Assembly (NCBI RefSeq): GCF_002140915.1
Contig: NZ_NGKU01000001.1
Span: 2,927,194 to 2,991,193 of the forward strand
DNA from: Candidatus Enterococcus testudinis
Lineage (GTDB): Bacteria > Bacillota > Bacilli > Lactobacillales > Enterococcaceae
Length of the DNA: 64,000 nucleotides
Direction: 5' to 3'
The position numbers and the translations under genes were made by a program. This document shows, one piece after another, positions 7,935 to 17,035 of the stretch. The notes beneath the pieces were generated by a model. The model ran no database searches. It worked only from the letters and a program-made list of their open reading frames with translations, and was not told the origin of the DNA. The first letter of the stretch is position 1, and every line of letters starts with the position of its first letter.

Positions 7935-9764
7935 TTATAAATAATTATTCTTCTCAGGGAACAAGATTTTATTTAATTCATCGTAGTTTAGATTTTTTTT
8001 CGTATTAGATAGTACATACTTCAAATAATCACTTTTTAGGTCCAATGCCATTAATGCCGCTGGTAACTGCTTCTCTTTGATACAATCGATACTATTCAAA
8101 ATTTCCGAAATAATTTCTCTTGTATAAAAATCTAAATGCTGCGTGAGGGATAAAATATTATTATCCGTAGATGCTGAATGAACTATTTTATTTCTCACTC
8201 GATACAAGCGAAGAATATGCCATTCAATTTTCTTTTGATGATTCATCAAAGTTAAAGCCAATTCATCATCGTCAGAAAAGAGTTTCTTTACCTTTTCCCA
8301 TCTATAGGCTAACAAGGAATAATTTTCCAAAAGCAAATCTAAGTTAGACGGTTTACGGGTTCTTACTAATTTTAAAAAAGTTGTCATTTTTAACGAACTC
8401 ATGGGATAAGTCAAATGAAAGATGAATTCATCCTCAGAAAAAACAACTTCTTTTATGCCAATACCTATCAGATCTAAGAAGAAGTTTTCTAATAAACCTC
8501 TGCTGTATTTGAGTGTCATAAGTGTAGGCACTGAATGGGCCAAATAATCATTCACACTTCTGTAAGATCCCACTTTCAATAAATTTTCCAAGCTACTCCA
8601 ATACATAATAAAGGAAGTTTCTGTAGAAAATGAACTTTGTCCCATACTGTAGTTTTTCAGCGAACTATAGATTCTTTCCTTATCTTTAATAGACTTCGTA
8701 TCAATACTCATTTTTATTTGTGAAAATCCATTCGACACGATGTTCCTTTTTCGATTACTCGATATATTAAATAATCTATCTTTTGCAATTATTTTGTATG
8801 CTTCGTCAGTTGTTTTGATCAACACGATAACAGACGTCTTGTCCAAATATACAGGTTCATTATTAAAAGCTGCAATCGACAATTCTTGCTCGATAATTTC
8901 CATAACTTCATTTATGGAGGCATATAGATTCTCTTTTTTGACTAACCCTCGATAAGATATATAGGTTGCATCTCCTAATCTATTCAAAGCCTCTTTTTCA
9001 TTCACAAAATTGATTTGTTCTAGATCAGTTCGTGACATATATTTCACACCGATATCTGATAAAATGTCCGCAGAAATCTTATCAGTCAATGGACGAACCA
9101 ATACGTATGCATCCATCTGTTCTTCATATTTTTTTGATTCAAGGAAACTGATGAAAATCAACCACTTATCATCAAAACTAGGCTGCTTGTCTCTCGGGTT
9201 TGTGCTAACAAATATTGTTTTCATGATATAAGTGAGACTCCGTGAATGGATACCAAATTTTGTTATGCAATGAGAGACTAGATATTGAGTCAGATCACTG
9301 ATAGCGTCAACATCAACTGATTGCTTGTCAATTTCATTTTTGAGCTGTGTGATGAGTTTTTTAAAGTACGAGTGTTGTAGTTCATCGAAGATCCCTTTTA
9401 ATTTAAACTCTAAATTCCTTAAAGAATAGGGTTCCTCTTCTTTAAGTGTTTTTTCTTTCAACGACCGAATGATATACCCCACTTGCGGAAATTCCTGATT
9501 TAAAATAATATCCTTATCAGAAAAGTACTTCAGTTCTTCAATAAGCTTTCTTAAATGATTGACACTTATAATATGGGCATATACATCCTCTAAAGTGTGC
9601 AAAATCTCTTCAATCAATGTGTATGAATTATGTAGCATATACTTATAGGAGTGAAAAGAATCATGATACAGCACTTCTGTGAATTTTTGCACAAATATTA
9701 TTTCTCCATCAGTACTGATTTTAAATTTCTTTAACTTACTATTTTTATAGTCTTTTAGAACCAT
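7935..9764 (-). CDS. Large protein with C-terminal HEPN RNase motif, candidate antiphage effector
   Basis: 609-residue, Lys/Ile/Leu-rich soluble protein with no signal peptide or clear membrane segment. Near the C-terminus, residues 524-529 read RNKIVH, preceded by HILRLYRV; this is the R-N-x3-H catalytic motif of HEPN ribonucleases, in the context typical of Apea-like HEPN domains. HEPN effectors (ApeA, AbiF and others) act in phage defence by cleaving RNA. The preceding 500 residues are mainly helical and I recognise no named domain. GGCAGGTG precedes the ATG. Base and codon use are clearly more AT-rich than in the flanking dtpT and ackA, suggesting acquisition. Function is inferred from one motif and context. 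Confidence 0.6.
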   Translation of the reverse strand: MVLKDYKNSKLKKFKISTDGEIIFVQKFTEVLYHDSFHSYKYMLHNSYTLIEEILHTLEDVYAHIISVNHLRKLIEELKYFSDKDIILNQEFPQVGYIIRSLKEKTLKEEEPYSLRNLEFKLKGIFDELQHSYFKKLITQLKNEIDKQSVDVDAISDLTQYLVSHCITKFGIHSRSLTYIMKTIFVSTNPRDKQPSFDDKWLIFISFLESKKYEEQMDAYVLVRPLTDKISADILSDIGVKYMSRTDLEQINFVNEKEALNRLGDATYISYRGLVKKENLYASINEVMEIIEQELSIAAFNNEPVYLDKTSVIVLIKTTDEAYKIIAKDRLFNISSNRKRNIVSNGFSQIKMSIDTKSIKDKERIYSSLKNYSMGQSSFSTETSFIMYWSSLENLLKVGSYRSVNDYLAHSVPTLMTLKYSRGLLENFFLDLIGIGIKEVVFSEDEFIFHLTYPMSSLKMTTFLKLVRTRKPSNLDLLLENYSLLAYRWEKVKKLFSDDDELALTLMNHQKKIEWHILRLYRVRNKIVHSASTDNNILSLTQHLDFYTREIISEILNSIDCIKEKQLPAALMALDLKSDYLKYVLSNTKKNLNYDELNKILFPEKNNYL

Positions 9765-9810
9765 AAAATCACCTGCCTTTCGAATATAATATTAAGTTTC
9801 CTTGTATCTC

Positions 9811-9839
9811 TTGCAGTTTATTTGTATCTAGTATATGAT
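9811..9839 (+). promoter_or_regulatory. Sigma-A type promoter divergent from the HEPN gene
   Basis: TTGCAG (9811-9816), 17 bp, TATGAT (9834-9839) on the plus strand, pointing into a 100-base stretch of two hairpins and a terminator. Confidence 0.45.
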
Positions 9840-9845
9840 AAAGAT

Positions 9846-9963
9846 ATAAAACTGTATAGTTTATTAAGAACACTTTTTTCAATTGATGCGTGTAAAAACC
9901 CTTTTGAATCTGAGTGTTCTTTTCAATAAAAAGAGAGGGCAAACATTTGCGGTCTCTTTTTTG
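9846..9963 (+). ncRNA. Candidate small structured RNA beside the HEPN gene
   Basis: Downstream of the promoter are a long hairpin closed by AAGAACACT (9866-9874) and AGTGTTCTT (9913-9921), then a terminator-like hairpin (AAAAGAGA, GCAAA/TTTGC, TCTCTTTT, about 9929-9963) ending in a T run. No convincing short peptide is encoded. It could be a free small RNA, an antisense or antitoxin RNA for the HEPN gene, or simply an unused terminator. The transcript is inferred. Confidence 0.35.
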
Positions 9964-10000
9964 CTCTTTTCAATGATTGGTTTGAATGAATACATGAAAA

Positions 10001-10044
10001 AAAAGCATGAGCAAAAAACCGAAGAGTTTTCTGCTCATGCTTTT
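10001..10044 (-). terminator. Terminator of ackA (bidirectional shape)
   Basis: AAAAGCATGAGCA (10001-10013) pairs perfectly with TGCTCATGCTTTT (10032-10044); on the minus strand it is followed by more T residues. Confidence 0.9.
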
Positions 10045-10102
10045 ATATTAAATCTATATCCCCATATCGACTATAGCATGAATTGTTTGTCCGACGTGGA
10101 CT

Positions 10103-11287
10103 TTACCCACGTAAACTTTCAACATCACGGGCGATCATTAATTCTTCATCCGTTGGGATCAATAGAACTTTGACTGCTGAATCCTCCGTCGAGATAACTA
10201 ACTCTTCACCACGTTTGGCATTTTGCGCTTCGTCTAACGCACAACCAAACCAAGTCATGCCTTTGATTACTTCACTGCGGACGTGGGCATCATTCTCACC
10301 GATTCCTGCTGTAAAGACAATCGCATCGACACCATTCATCGTTGTGACATAGCCACCGATATACTTACGGATGCGATCCGTGAATACGTCGTAAGCTACT
10401 TTGACTTCATCTTTGTCATAATTTGCTTCTAGATCGCGCATATCACTTGAGATACCAGTCAAACCTAGTAAGCCAGATTTTTTATTCAACACATCGACCA
10501 TTTGATCAATATTCAAATCAAGTTTATCCATCAAGTAAGGTAAAACGGCTGGATCAATATCGCCAGAACGCGTACCCATCGTCACACCTGCTAAAGGTGT
10601 AAAGCCCATTGATGTATCGACTGATTTGCCACCATCCACTGCAGTGATCGATGCGCCATTTCCTAAATGACATGTAATGATTTTCAACTCTTCAACCGGT
10701 TTTCCTAACATAGCCGCTGCACGCTCAGATACATAACGATGGCTTGTTCCATGGAATCCATATTTACGTACTTTATAGTCGTTATAGAATTCAATTGGCA
10801 AGCTATATAGGTAGTTATGTTTAGGCATTGTTGCGTGGAAGGATGTATCAAACACCGCTACACTAATGATGTCTGGCAAGATTTTTTTGAATGCTGTGAT
10901 CCCCATCAAGTTTGCTGGGTTATGCAAGGGTGCAAACTCAGCTAAATCTTGGATTCGTGCCATCACTTCATCCGTAATAATCACTGATTCTGGGAAGTCT
11001 TCTCCACCATGAACGACACGGTGTCCAACACCTGTGATTTCATCATAAGATCCCAAAATATTTAATTCGATCAATTGATCTAAAAGCATTTTTACAGCTA
11101 CTTCATGATCATTGATATCGATGATTCGTTCGAATTTTTGATCGTCACCATATTTGATCGTAAAGATTGAATCTTTCAAACCGATTCTTTCGACGATTCC
11201 TTTGGCAACAACTGTTTCCTCTGGCATTTCATATAATTGCCATTTTAGACTTGAACTTCCAGCATTGATAGCGATTGTTTTTGACAT
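10103..11287 (-). CDS. ackA: Acetate kinase
   Basis: 394-residue cytoplasmic enzyme converting acetyl phosphate and ADP to acetate and ATP. ASKHA-fold motifs are present: NAGSSSLKW at residues 8-16, [15 protein letters not shown] with the catalytic Asp, HLGNGAS and TAGIGEN near the end. Length is standard. Only 24 bases separate it from ytxK upstream, so the two are probably cotranscribed; this ytxK-ackA pairing follows the comG operon in many Lactobacillales and Bacillales. Confidence 0.97.
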   Translation of the reverse strand: MSKTIAINAGSSSLKWQLYEMPEETVVAKGIVERIGLKDSIFTIKYGDDQKFERIIDINDHEVAVKMLLDQLIELNILGSYDEITGVGHRVVHGGEDFPESVIITDEVMARIQDLAEFAPLHNPANLMGITAFKKILPDIISVAVFDTSFHATMPKHNYLYSLPIEFYNDYKVRKYGFHGTSHRYVSERAAAMLGKPVEELKIITCHLGNGASITAVDGGKSVDTSMGFTPLAGVTMGTRSGDIDPAVLPYLMDKLDLNIDQMVDVLNKKSGLLGLTGISSDMRDLEANYDKDEVKVAYDVFTDRIRKYIGGYVTTMNGVDAIVFTAGIGENDAHVRSEVIKGMTWFGCALDEAQNAKRGEELVISTEDSAVKVLLIPTDEELMIARDVESLRG

Positions 11288-11311
11288 GTTGATCTCCTTA
11301 TCCGGTTTATA

Positions 11312-12316
11312 TTACAGATTTGCCGCTTTCCAAGCAGCAAATTGTTCAAATAGTTTGGTGATGTTCTTCGGTTCTTTTAGGGACGCTAGTTTCACAAGCA
11401 AGACTTCTGGTGCTTGTTGGCTCGTTTCTCCTTTATTTTGTAAAAGCAAGATGCTTTTGCGTGAATGCGTATTCTTAAAAAGTTCATCCGGCAATTGAAT
11501 CATTCCTTGCAGATAGACTTTCTCTTTCAACCAGTTTTTTAGATAGTCGCTTTGATCTGACTCCAAGAAATTACTTGGAATCAAGAATAGCCCAAATCCG
11601 TCAGGTTTCACATAGTTCATCGCTTGTTCCATCAGTAAATGATGGGCATAACTATGGCCTTCTGGCGCAGCAGACACAAATTGTCCGGCTTTTTCGTCTT
11701 GCGGATAGTAACCGACAGGCAAGTCGCTGATTGCAATATCCATTGGTTCAATCAACAAGTCTTGCAAGCCGTCTTGATGGAACAAATGCATTGGCGCTTG
11801 TGTCCATTCGCCGGTAGCCGCAGCAATGGCCAACAGCGTTTCATCGATATCCACGCCGATACCTTCTACTTGTCTTTTGGCCAATTGGAGATTCAACAAA
11901 ACTGTAAGCAGTAAATTGCCCATTCCAACAGACAAGTCTAAAATCCGCGTTGTATCATTGGTATTGGTCAACTGTTCAATCAGGTAGACGAATAAAAAGC
12001 CTAAACTATCTGGTGTGAGTTGATGATTGGCTTGCAGCCGTTCAGTTTGACCTCCTTTTAAAAGAAGCAATTGCGCAAGTTTGCGCTTTTCTTCAGCAGT
12101 CAACGATACTGCTTTCAGCTCTTCATAAATGGTTTGTAGTCGAGCAACTGTTGCCTCATCGGGTACCCCATCAATCACACGCACTTGATAGTGATCAATA
12201 AAATTTTCGATGGTTTCGACATAAGAATCAAAAAAAGATGATTCTAACGCGTTTTGTAACAACTGAATTGCTTCAACAGTCAAATGAAAGGATGTTTCCA
12301 TTTTTTCTGCGGACAT
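11312..12316 (-). CDS. ytxK: YtxK-like class I SAM-dependent methyltransferase
   Basis: 334-residue protein related to N6-adenine methyltransferases of type I restriction enzymes. The AdoMet loop is ILDLSVGMGNLLL and the motif IV position, normally (N/D)PPY, reads SDLPVGYYP. The N-terminal 110 residues are helical. No restriction or specificity gene is nearby and its place between comG and ackA is the conserved YtxK position, so it is a housekeeping orphan of unknown substrate. AGAGGTG precedes the ATG. Confidence 0.85.
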   Translation of the reverse strand: MSAEKMETSFHLTVEAIQLLQNALESSFFDSYVETIENFIDHYQVRVIDGVPDEATVARLQTIYEELKAVSLTAEEKRKLAQLLLLKGGQTERLQANHQLTPDSLGFLFVYLIEQLTNTNDTTRILDLSVGMGNLLLTVLLNLQLAKRQVEGIGVDIDETLLAIAAATGEWTQAPMHLFHQDGLQDLLIEPMDIAISDLPVGYYPQDEKAGQFVSAAPEGHSYAHHLLMEQAMNYVKPDGFGLFLIPSNFLESDQSDYLKNWLKEKVYLQGMIQLPDELFKNTHSRKSILLLQNKGETSQQAPEVLLVKLASLKEPKNITKLFEQFAAWKAANL

Positions 12317-12452
12317 CTCGCACCTCTTCTCAAAACTATAACAACTTGTATACCTGTTTAATTTTAGCTGATTCGTGCAAAATAATCAATCGCTTTCGCC
12401 CAGAATAATTTGTGAAGCTGTAAACATTCTTTTCCGTTTGCCTATACGAATA

Positions 12453-12476
12453 AAGATGCCCAAAGCGGACATCTTC
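12453..12476 (-). terminator. Possible terminator of the comG operon
   Basis: AAGATG/CATCTT stem with an imperfect GC-rich top, just after comGG. The T run on the minus strand is weak. Confidence 0.4.
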
Positions 12477-12484
12477 TTTCTGTA

Positions 12485-12862
12485 CTATTCTGTTTCAGAA
12501 TCTGTGTCTATTTTGTGGATTTCAAGCGGCAATGTGTAATAGAATGTAAATGATCTTGCGCCTATCTGACAATGAATCACCACTTGCTCCCCCTTCTTCT
12601 CATACGTTAATCTTCCGGTATTAAATTGCCTGCTGCCTTGCTCAGGATCGCGGTCTGCTTCATACCCAGACCAAAACAATTCACTCATGATTGCAGCTTC
12701 ATACCGTTGAATCGTTTTATGATAAAAATCGGTTGTTGCACGGCTGCTTTCTAACACAGTGATCAGCATCAAGCTTAACAATTGTATCAATAGCAATGCA
12801 GTCAGCAAAACCCCACCTTTATACTGTATGGATCTTCCATTGCCCAACTTTTTGTTCTCCAT
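12485..12862 (-). CDS. comGG: Competence pseudopilus protein ComGG
   Basis: Last gene of the comG operon; 125 residues from the ATG at 12862. A basic start (MENKKLGNGRSIQYK) is followed by a single membrane helix GGVLLTALLLIQLLSLMLITV and a globular domain, with no prepilin cleavage motif, as in ComGG of Lactobacillales. The frame is open up to 12919, but that longer start lies deep inside comGF. The 44-bp overlap with comGF suggests coupling. Identification rests on position and shape, since ComGG is poorly conserved. Confidence 0.7.
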   Translation of the reverse strand: MENKKLGNGRSIQYKGGVLLTALLLIQLLSLMLITVLESSRATTDFYHKTIQRYEAAIMSELFWSGYEADRDPEQGSRQFNTGRLTYEKKGEQVVIHCQIGARSFTFYYTLPLEIHKIDTDSETE

Positions 12863-13235
12863 TCTCAAAAGTAACCGTAAACCGAATACTTTCATTGATT
12901 TTTTGGTACCTGAGACCACTGACCTCGGTCAGCAACGGTTGATAGCCGTTATTGTCTCGCTTACGGATTACGCCATTGATGCGGTCGATGGTGACAGTAT
13001 TATTCTCCGCACTTTGCAAAAACAACGTATAATCTGTAACGGAAATATAGGTACAAGTGGCCAATTCTCTTTCAAGTTGCAATAAAAAAATATGCCATTC
13101 TTGATCTTTACGGGCAGTTATTTGTTGGTTGACTTTGGGAATCTGTTTGATGATCCCATCAATCATCAACAAACTGACAGACAAAATAACTAATGCAAGC
13201 ACACACTCGAGCAATGTAAATCCTTTAGTCCTCAC
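12819..13235 (-). CDS. comGF: Competence minor pseudopilin ComGF
   Basis: 138 residues; prepilin-like start KGFTLLECVLALVILSVSLL with the conserved Gly-Phe cleavage site and Glu at +5, then a globular domain containing RDNNGYQPLLTEVSGLRY, characteristic of ComGF. It is part of the competence pseudopilus for DNA uptake. It overlaps comGE by 11 bp. Confidence 0.82.
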   Translation of the reverse strand: MRTKGFTLLECVLALVILSVSLLMIDGIIKQIPKVNQQITARKDQEWHIFLLQLERELATCTYISVTDYTLFLQSAENNTVTIDRINGVIRKRDNNGYQPLLTEVSGLRYQKINESIRFTVTFENGEQKVGQWKIHTV

Positions 13236-13542
13236 TTTTGATCACCACCTGAATGTCCCCTTTCTTGATTTGGACTTGCTGAAGCTGATCTTTTTGCCAA
13301 AATTTCAGCTGGTAGGTATTGTTTCGATCCGTTGTATAGGAAAGATCCGCCGGAAGCGATGGCTGCTGATTCTGCACTTCTTCATACAAGACCCGTAAAA
13401 TTTCAGCTTGTTCTTGTAGTTGGGCACTTTGTTGCAGCGAAACAGATTGCACACTTAAAAAAAGAAAGATACAGGTTGTCAACACACCGAAAGCCAGCAA
13501 ACTTTCCATTAAAATAAAGCCTTTATTCAATGACTTTCTCAT
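13225..13542 (-). CDS. comGE: Competence minor pseudopilin ComGE
   Basis: 105 residues from ATG 13542, chosen because GGGAG lies 8-10 bases upstream (the frame is open back to a TTG at 13557). Prepilin motif KGFILMESLLAFGVLTTCIF, then a coiled segment (SAQLQEQAEILRVLYEEV) and a short beta domain. It sits between comGD and comGF with overlaps on both sides. Confidence 0.78.
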   Translation of the reverse strand: MRKSLNKGFILMESLLAFGVLTTCIFLFLSVQSVSLQQSAQLQEQAEILRVLYEEVQNQQPSLPADLSYTTDRNNTYQLKFWQKDQLQQVQIKKGDIQVVIKSED

Positions 13543-13966
13543 AGCGTCCACTCCCAAAAAGAAATTTATAGGTGATCGTTTGGTCCTTTTCTGGCCAATA
13601 CAAAATTATCCGTGGAAAACTGCTGTTATTGCCAGAACTGCTATTAAATAAAATCGTAGGAAAACTGCGCACCTCTAATGGTTCAGGTACCTCGATACTA
13701 CTTAATCGCAACTCTCCTGTAATCGTTGACTGGAAATGTACGGCGGCATCCGTTCCACTCGTATAAGCAACCCGGGTCTGCCGTTGATCGATGATTGCTG
13801 TCTGTTGGGCAGTGTATAGCCCTTTTTCTAATCTTCCGCAAAAACCGACGACTTCGATTTGCTTTTGATAATTATCGATTGCCAATACCGGCAATAAAAT
13901 AAATACACTCACCACAGATAGTGCCAGCAGACTTTCTATCAGTGTAAATCCTTTGTAAAGAACCAT
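13523..13966 (-). CDS. comGD: Competence minor pseudopilin ComGD
   Basis: 147 residues with the type IV pilin-like start YKGFTLIESLLALSVVSVFI (cleaved after Gly, Glu5 present) and a C-terminal beta domain with FPRIILYWPEKDQTITYKF. It lies 9 bases after comGC. It is a minor component of the ComG pseudopilus. Confidence 0.85.
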   Translation of the reverse strand: MVLYKGFTLIESLLALSVVSVFILLPVLAIDNYQKQIEVVGFCGRLEKGLYTAQQTAIIDQRQTRVAYTSGTDAAVHFQSTITGELRLSSIEVPEPLEVRSFPTILFNSSSGNNSSFPRIILYWPEKDQTITYKFLFGSGRYEKVIE

Positions 13967-13975
13967 TCATTCACC

Positions 13976-14299
13976 CTACCTATTTTGATAGATTTGATAC
14001 TGTTCATTTGAAACATAATTTCTATCAACCAATTCATTGCCGACAGGTGCGCGATTATTCTCAAGTCTGAACAACTCTATTTGTGTTTCAACAACTTTGA
14101 TGACTGCCTCATTTCCCTTCTGATCAACTGTGTCACGATGCTGAGACAAGTTCGGCACAAAGAGCAGGATCAGAACGCTGATCACCAGCAAGACAATCAG
14201 CATTTCCACTAATGTGAAGCCCTTTTGTGTGTATTTCTTTTTTAGGATGGTTGTTGTTTTTCTTATCGCTCGTGTGTTGCCTTTTACTCCTGTCGTCAT
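13976..14299 (-). CDS. comGC: Competence major pseudopilin ComGC
   Basis: 107 residues; processing site QKG then FTLVEMLIVLLVISVLILL, the strongest pilin motif of the operon. ComGC is the main pseudopilus subunit, processed by ComC. The leader before the cleavage site is rather long (27 residues, basic). The start overlaps the comGB stop by 4 bp. Confidence 0.92.
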   Translation of the reverse strand: MTTGVKGNTRAIRKTTTILKKKYTQKGFTLVEMLIVLLVISVLILLFVPNLSQHRDTVDQKGNEAVIKVVETQIELFRLENNRAPVGNELVDRNYVSNEQYQIYQNR

Positions 14300-15327
14300 T
14301 CAATCACTCCTTGTATATTTCCATAGATTGGTAAAAACATCGCCGCATATATCCCTACGATCAACAATGCGACAAACAAAAAAATCACCGGTTGGATCCA
14401 TTGAATCGCCTTTTCTACCCGTTGGAACACGCGTTCAGACAATAGCTGACTGTAGACAAACAACTCGTCCCCTAAACGCCCCTTGACCTCTCCTTGAAAG
14501 ACGATCAGTGCAAATTCAGGCGTCAAAAAATGATACTGTTCCAGTTGCTCTGTTAGTTTCCCACCTTGTACCAGCGTCTGCTCCAGTACGCTGGCAAGTT
14601 CTTGGATCAATGTGGCCTTATTGGTTTCTTTCATACAGAGAATGATTTGATTGGTTTCTAAACCTTGTCGAAACAACTTGCCCCACTCCAAAGCGAAGAA
14701 GCTCGTTTGCCAACAACGATACACTGATCCAAACAAGGGAATGCGACTAAGAAACTCAGCTTTTGCAATGGCTGTTTTTCGAGAGAACACAGATTGTGTC
14801 AGCAACAGGAGAACCACACTGATCAGAATACCAATCAGCAAAATGATTGGCGCCTGTTCTACCAACTGAATGCCCCAGTGGTGCCCATCGATCATGCCCG
14901 AAGCCAAAAGCTGAGGCAGTAAAAAACTGCGCATACCAAACAATGCACTGAAGACAAAAAGCAGCAATAGCGCAGGGTAGAGGATCGTCTTGTACAATAG
15001 TTGCTTCTGCTTATTGAATAATGATTGGTAGTCAACCATCCGACGCAATGTGTCAACCAAATTTCCATGGGTCTCTGCCAAATAAAGTTGATTGATTTCA
15101 GAAGGTGTCAGATGTACATTTTTCATAGCCTGTGCCAAGCGCTGTCCTTGAGAGAGCTCTGAGATCTGTGACTGGATCACCGAAGAATCATATTGTCCGC
15201 TGCGCAACATGACGTGCAAACTTTCTTGCAATGAAAAGCCGCTTTCTAATAGGATCGTAAAGGTGGCTAGAAATGATTCAGCTGTCTGCCGCGACAATTT
15301 GCCCGCCTTCTTTTTGAAAAATGTCAT
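14296..15327 (-). CDS. comGB: Competence type II secretion-like membrane protein ComGB
   Basis: GspF/PilC-family inner-membrane platform, 343 residues from ATG 15327. This start follows AAAGGATGG, whereas the in-frame ATG at 15348 has no ribosome site. Two GspF repeats are visible: LLESGFSLQESLHVMLRSG near the N-terminus and LFRQGLETNQIILCMKE in the second half, with membrane helices between and at the C-terminus (IFLFVALLIVGIYAAMFLPIY). It overlaps comGA by about 50 bp. Confidence 0.9.
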   Translation of the reverse strand: MTFFKKKAGKLSRQTAESFLATFTILLESGFSLQESLHVMLRSGQYDSSVIQSQISELSQGQRLAQAMKNVHLTPSEINQLYLAETHGNLVDTLRRMVDYQSLFNKQKQLLYKTILYPALLLLFVFSALFGMRSFLLPQLLASGMIDGHHWGIQLVEQAPIILLIGILISVVLLLLTQSVFSRKTAIAKAEFLSRIPLFGSVYRCWQTSFFALEWGKLFRQGLETNQIILCMKETNKATLIQELASVLEQTLVQGGKLTEQLEQYHFLTPEFALIVFQGEVKGRLGDELFVYSQLLSERVFQRVEKAIQWIQPVIFLFVALLIVGIYAAMFLPIYGNIQGVIE

Positions 15328-16243
15328 CTGTGATCCATCCTTTCTCATAAATCTGGGTTAAGGTCTGCTGCCACGTACTGGTGCACTGTGCATCCACAAA
15401 GGAATAGGCCATAGCCCCACGGACTTCTCCTTTTGCATCAGGCAAGAGCCGCTGATAAACCACTCCTTGTAACGCATGGTGAAGACTTGTGGTTTCGCCG
15501 AGCAACTCTGACAGGCGCGCACTTGTCTCCTCTACACCTCTTGCGTGGATCGTTGCGAATACTCGGTGACCAGTCAAAGCAGCCCGAACAGCGGCTTGAG
15601 CGGTTTCACGATTGCGGATTTCACCAATGATCAGCAGCTCTGGATGGTGACGCAATGATAGACGGATCAATTCATCATAGTCTTGATTGATCTTAAGGTT
15701 CGTCTGCAATTGTAGAAACTGGGGTGCTTCGATCTCAACCGGGTCTTCGATGGTGATCACCTGTCCTTGGGCTTGGTTGGCGATTCGATACATCAAGGTA
15801 GATTTCCCCGATCCCGTGGGTCCTGCAAACAAATAAAGACCGCGATAGCGCGTCGCTGATAGGATTAGTTGAACATCTTCTGCAAAAAAATAGTTGATAT
15901 GCTGCTGATCGATCCTATACAAGAAACGCAGCACCAAGCTTTCTCTGCCTTGGTAATCTCCGACTGTGGACACACGAATCCGTTGATAGCCTTTTGGCAT
16001 CGGGTAACTGACCGCCCCTAATTGCGCTTTGCGGCGTTCCCCAACATCCATGCCGCCTAGAAATTTGAAGCGTGTGATCAATTTCTGGGCTTCTTCCTCT
16101 GATAAATGCGCATACAGCTGTCGTTGATAACTCTTGCTGCAAATCACGACCATTTTATCGGTTTGTGGCAACACAGATACATCTTGGATACAAGCGCTTC
16201 TTGCATGGGCCACTAATGCATCTGAAAATGTTTCAATATCCAT
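15278..16243 (-). CDS. comGA: Competence pilus assembly ATPase ComGA
   Basis: 321-residue GspE/PilB-family ATPase powering pseudopilus assembly. Walker A GPTGSGKST, Asp box ITIEDPVE, Walker B LLIIGEIRN and a His box ATIHARG are all present. Strong ribosome site AGGAGGGG. The tetracysteine zinc motif of larger GspE proteins is absent, as usual for ComGA. First gene of comGA-GG; all seven genes appear intact. No cin-box is seen in the 80 bases upstream. Confidence 0.95.
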   Translation of the reverse strand: MDIETFSDALVAHARSACIQDVSVLPQTDKMVVICSKSYQRQLYAHLSEEEAQKLITRFKFLGGMDVGERRKAQLGAVSYPMPKGYQRIRVSTVGDYQGRESLVLRFLYRIDQQHINYFFAEDVQLILSATRYRGLYLFAGPTGSGKSTLMYRIANQAQGQVITIEDPVEIEAPQFLQLQTNLKINQDYDELIRLSLRHHPELLIIGEIRNRETAQAAVRAALTGHRVFATIHARGVEETSARLSELLGETTSLHHALQGVVYQRLLPDAKGEVRGAMAYSFVDAQCTSTWQQTLTQIYEKGWITDDIFQKEGGQIVAADS

Positions 16244-16279
16244 AGTAATGATCCCCTCCTAAAAAGAAGTACGCAAAAA

Positions 16280-16308
16280 AAGACGAAGCACTTTTTAAGC
16301 TTCGTCTT
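16280..16308 (-). terminator. Terminator of trmB
   Basis: AAGACGAAGC (16280-16289) pairs with GCTTCGTCTT (16299-16308); seven T residues follow on the minus strand. It separates trmB from comGA. Confidence 0.9.
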
Positions 16309-16326
16309 GCATGGCACTGCTATTGT

Positions 16327-16977
16327 TTATTTTTCTTCTGATACAAATTGTGCTTCGACCCGATAGATCCGTTGGCCACGGTTAGAGAATTTCTCCTCAT
16401 ATTCAGTCATAATATTGCCTTCATATGTGCTCGTATGCAAGTCTAACCATACTTGCTTCAATCGCATGCCATATTGAGAAAAACTAGCTAAGGAATATTC
16501 AAACAATCCTTGATTGTCGGTTTTAAAATGGATTTCGCCGTTTGGTCGAATGATTTGCTCATCTACTGCGAGAAACGCTTTTGAGGTCAAACGTCTTTTT
16601 TCATGTTTGGTTTTTGGCCAAGGATCACTAAAGTTCAAGTAGATTTGATCTACTTCATGGTCAGCAAAATAATTGGTCAACGCCGAGCCGTCCACATGCA
16701 ATAATTGAACATTGGGGATTTCTTCGGCAATCAGCTTATCCAAGGCGATCGACACGACACTGATCTGCATCTCGATGCCAATATAATTGATATCTGGATT
16801 GGTTTTCGCCATCCCTGTAATAAATTGACCTTTGCCCATACCAATTTCGATATGGATTGGATGATCATTGCCAAAGCGTTCATGCCAACGCCCTTTCCAT
16901 TCTGTTGGCTCTGCCACCACAAATTCTGGATGGGCTGCGACAAGTTCTGGCGCCCCCGCACGTTTTCTTACTCTCAT
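16327..16977 (-). CDS. trmB: tRNA (guanine-N7)-methyltransferase
   Basis: 216 residues from ATG 16977 ([12 protein letters not shown]), preceded by GGAGAGGAAAG; longer in-frame starts lack a site. It makes m7G46 in tRNA using AdoMet. Motifs: [11 protein letters not shown] (AdoMet loop), [20 protein letters not shown] (the TrmB signature) and [13 protein letters not shown]. Directly downstream of ccrZ, the conserved pairing in Firmicutes. Confidence 0.96.
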   Translation of the reverse strand: MRVRKRAGAPELVAAHPEFVVAEPTEWKGRWHERFGNDHPIHIEIGMGKGQFITGMAKTNPDINYIGIEMQISVVSIALDKLIAEEIPNVQLLHVDGSALTNYFADHEVDQIYLNFSDPWPKTKHEKRRLTSKAFLAVDEQIIRPNGEIHFKTDNQGLFEYSLASFSQYGMRLKQVWLDLHTSTYEGNIMTEYEEKFSNRGQRIYRVEAQFVSEEK

Positions 16978-17035
16978 ATTCTTTCCTCTCCGAAAAAAAC
17001 AAGATGGAACCAGTTGATCGCGCTCCATCTTGGCT

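Noticed and set aside
9883-10173. 96-codon plus-strand open frame
   Set aside because: It runs through two terminator hairpins and into the antisense of ackA, with no ribosome site or protein-like composition.
11312-12316. Restriction-modification methylase
   Set aside because: No specificity or nuclease gene is nearby and the position between comG and ackA is the conserved ytxK locus.
12445-12452. TACGAATA, identical to the streptococcal cin-box core
   Set aside because: It is on the plus strand at the end of the comG operon, with no competence gene downstream in that orientation; probably chance.
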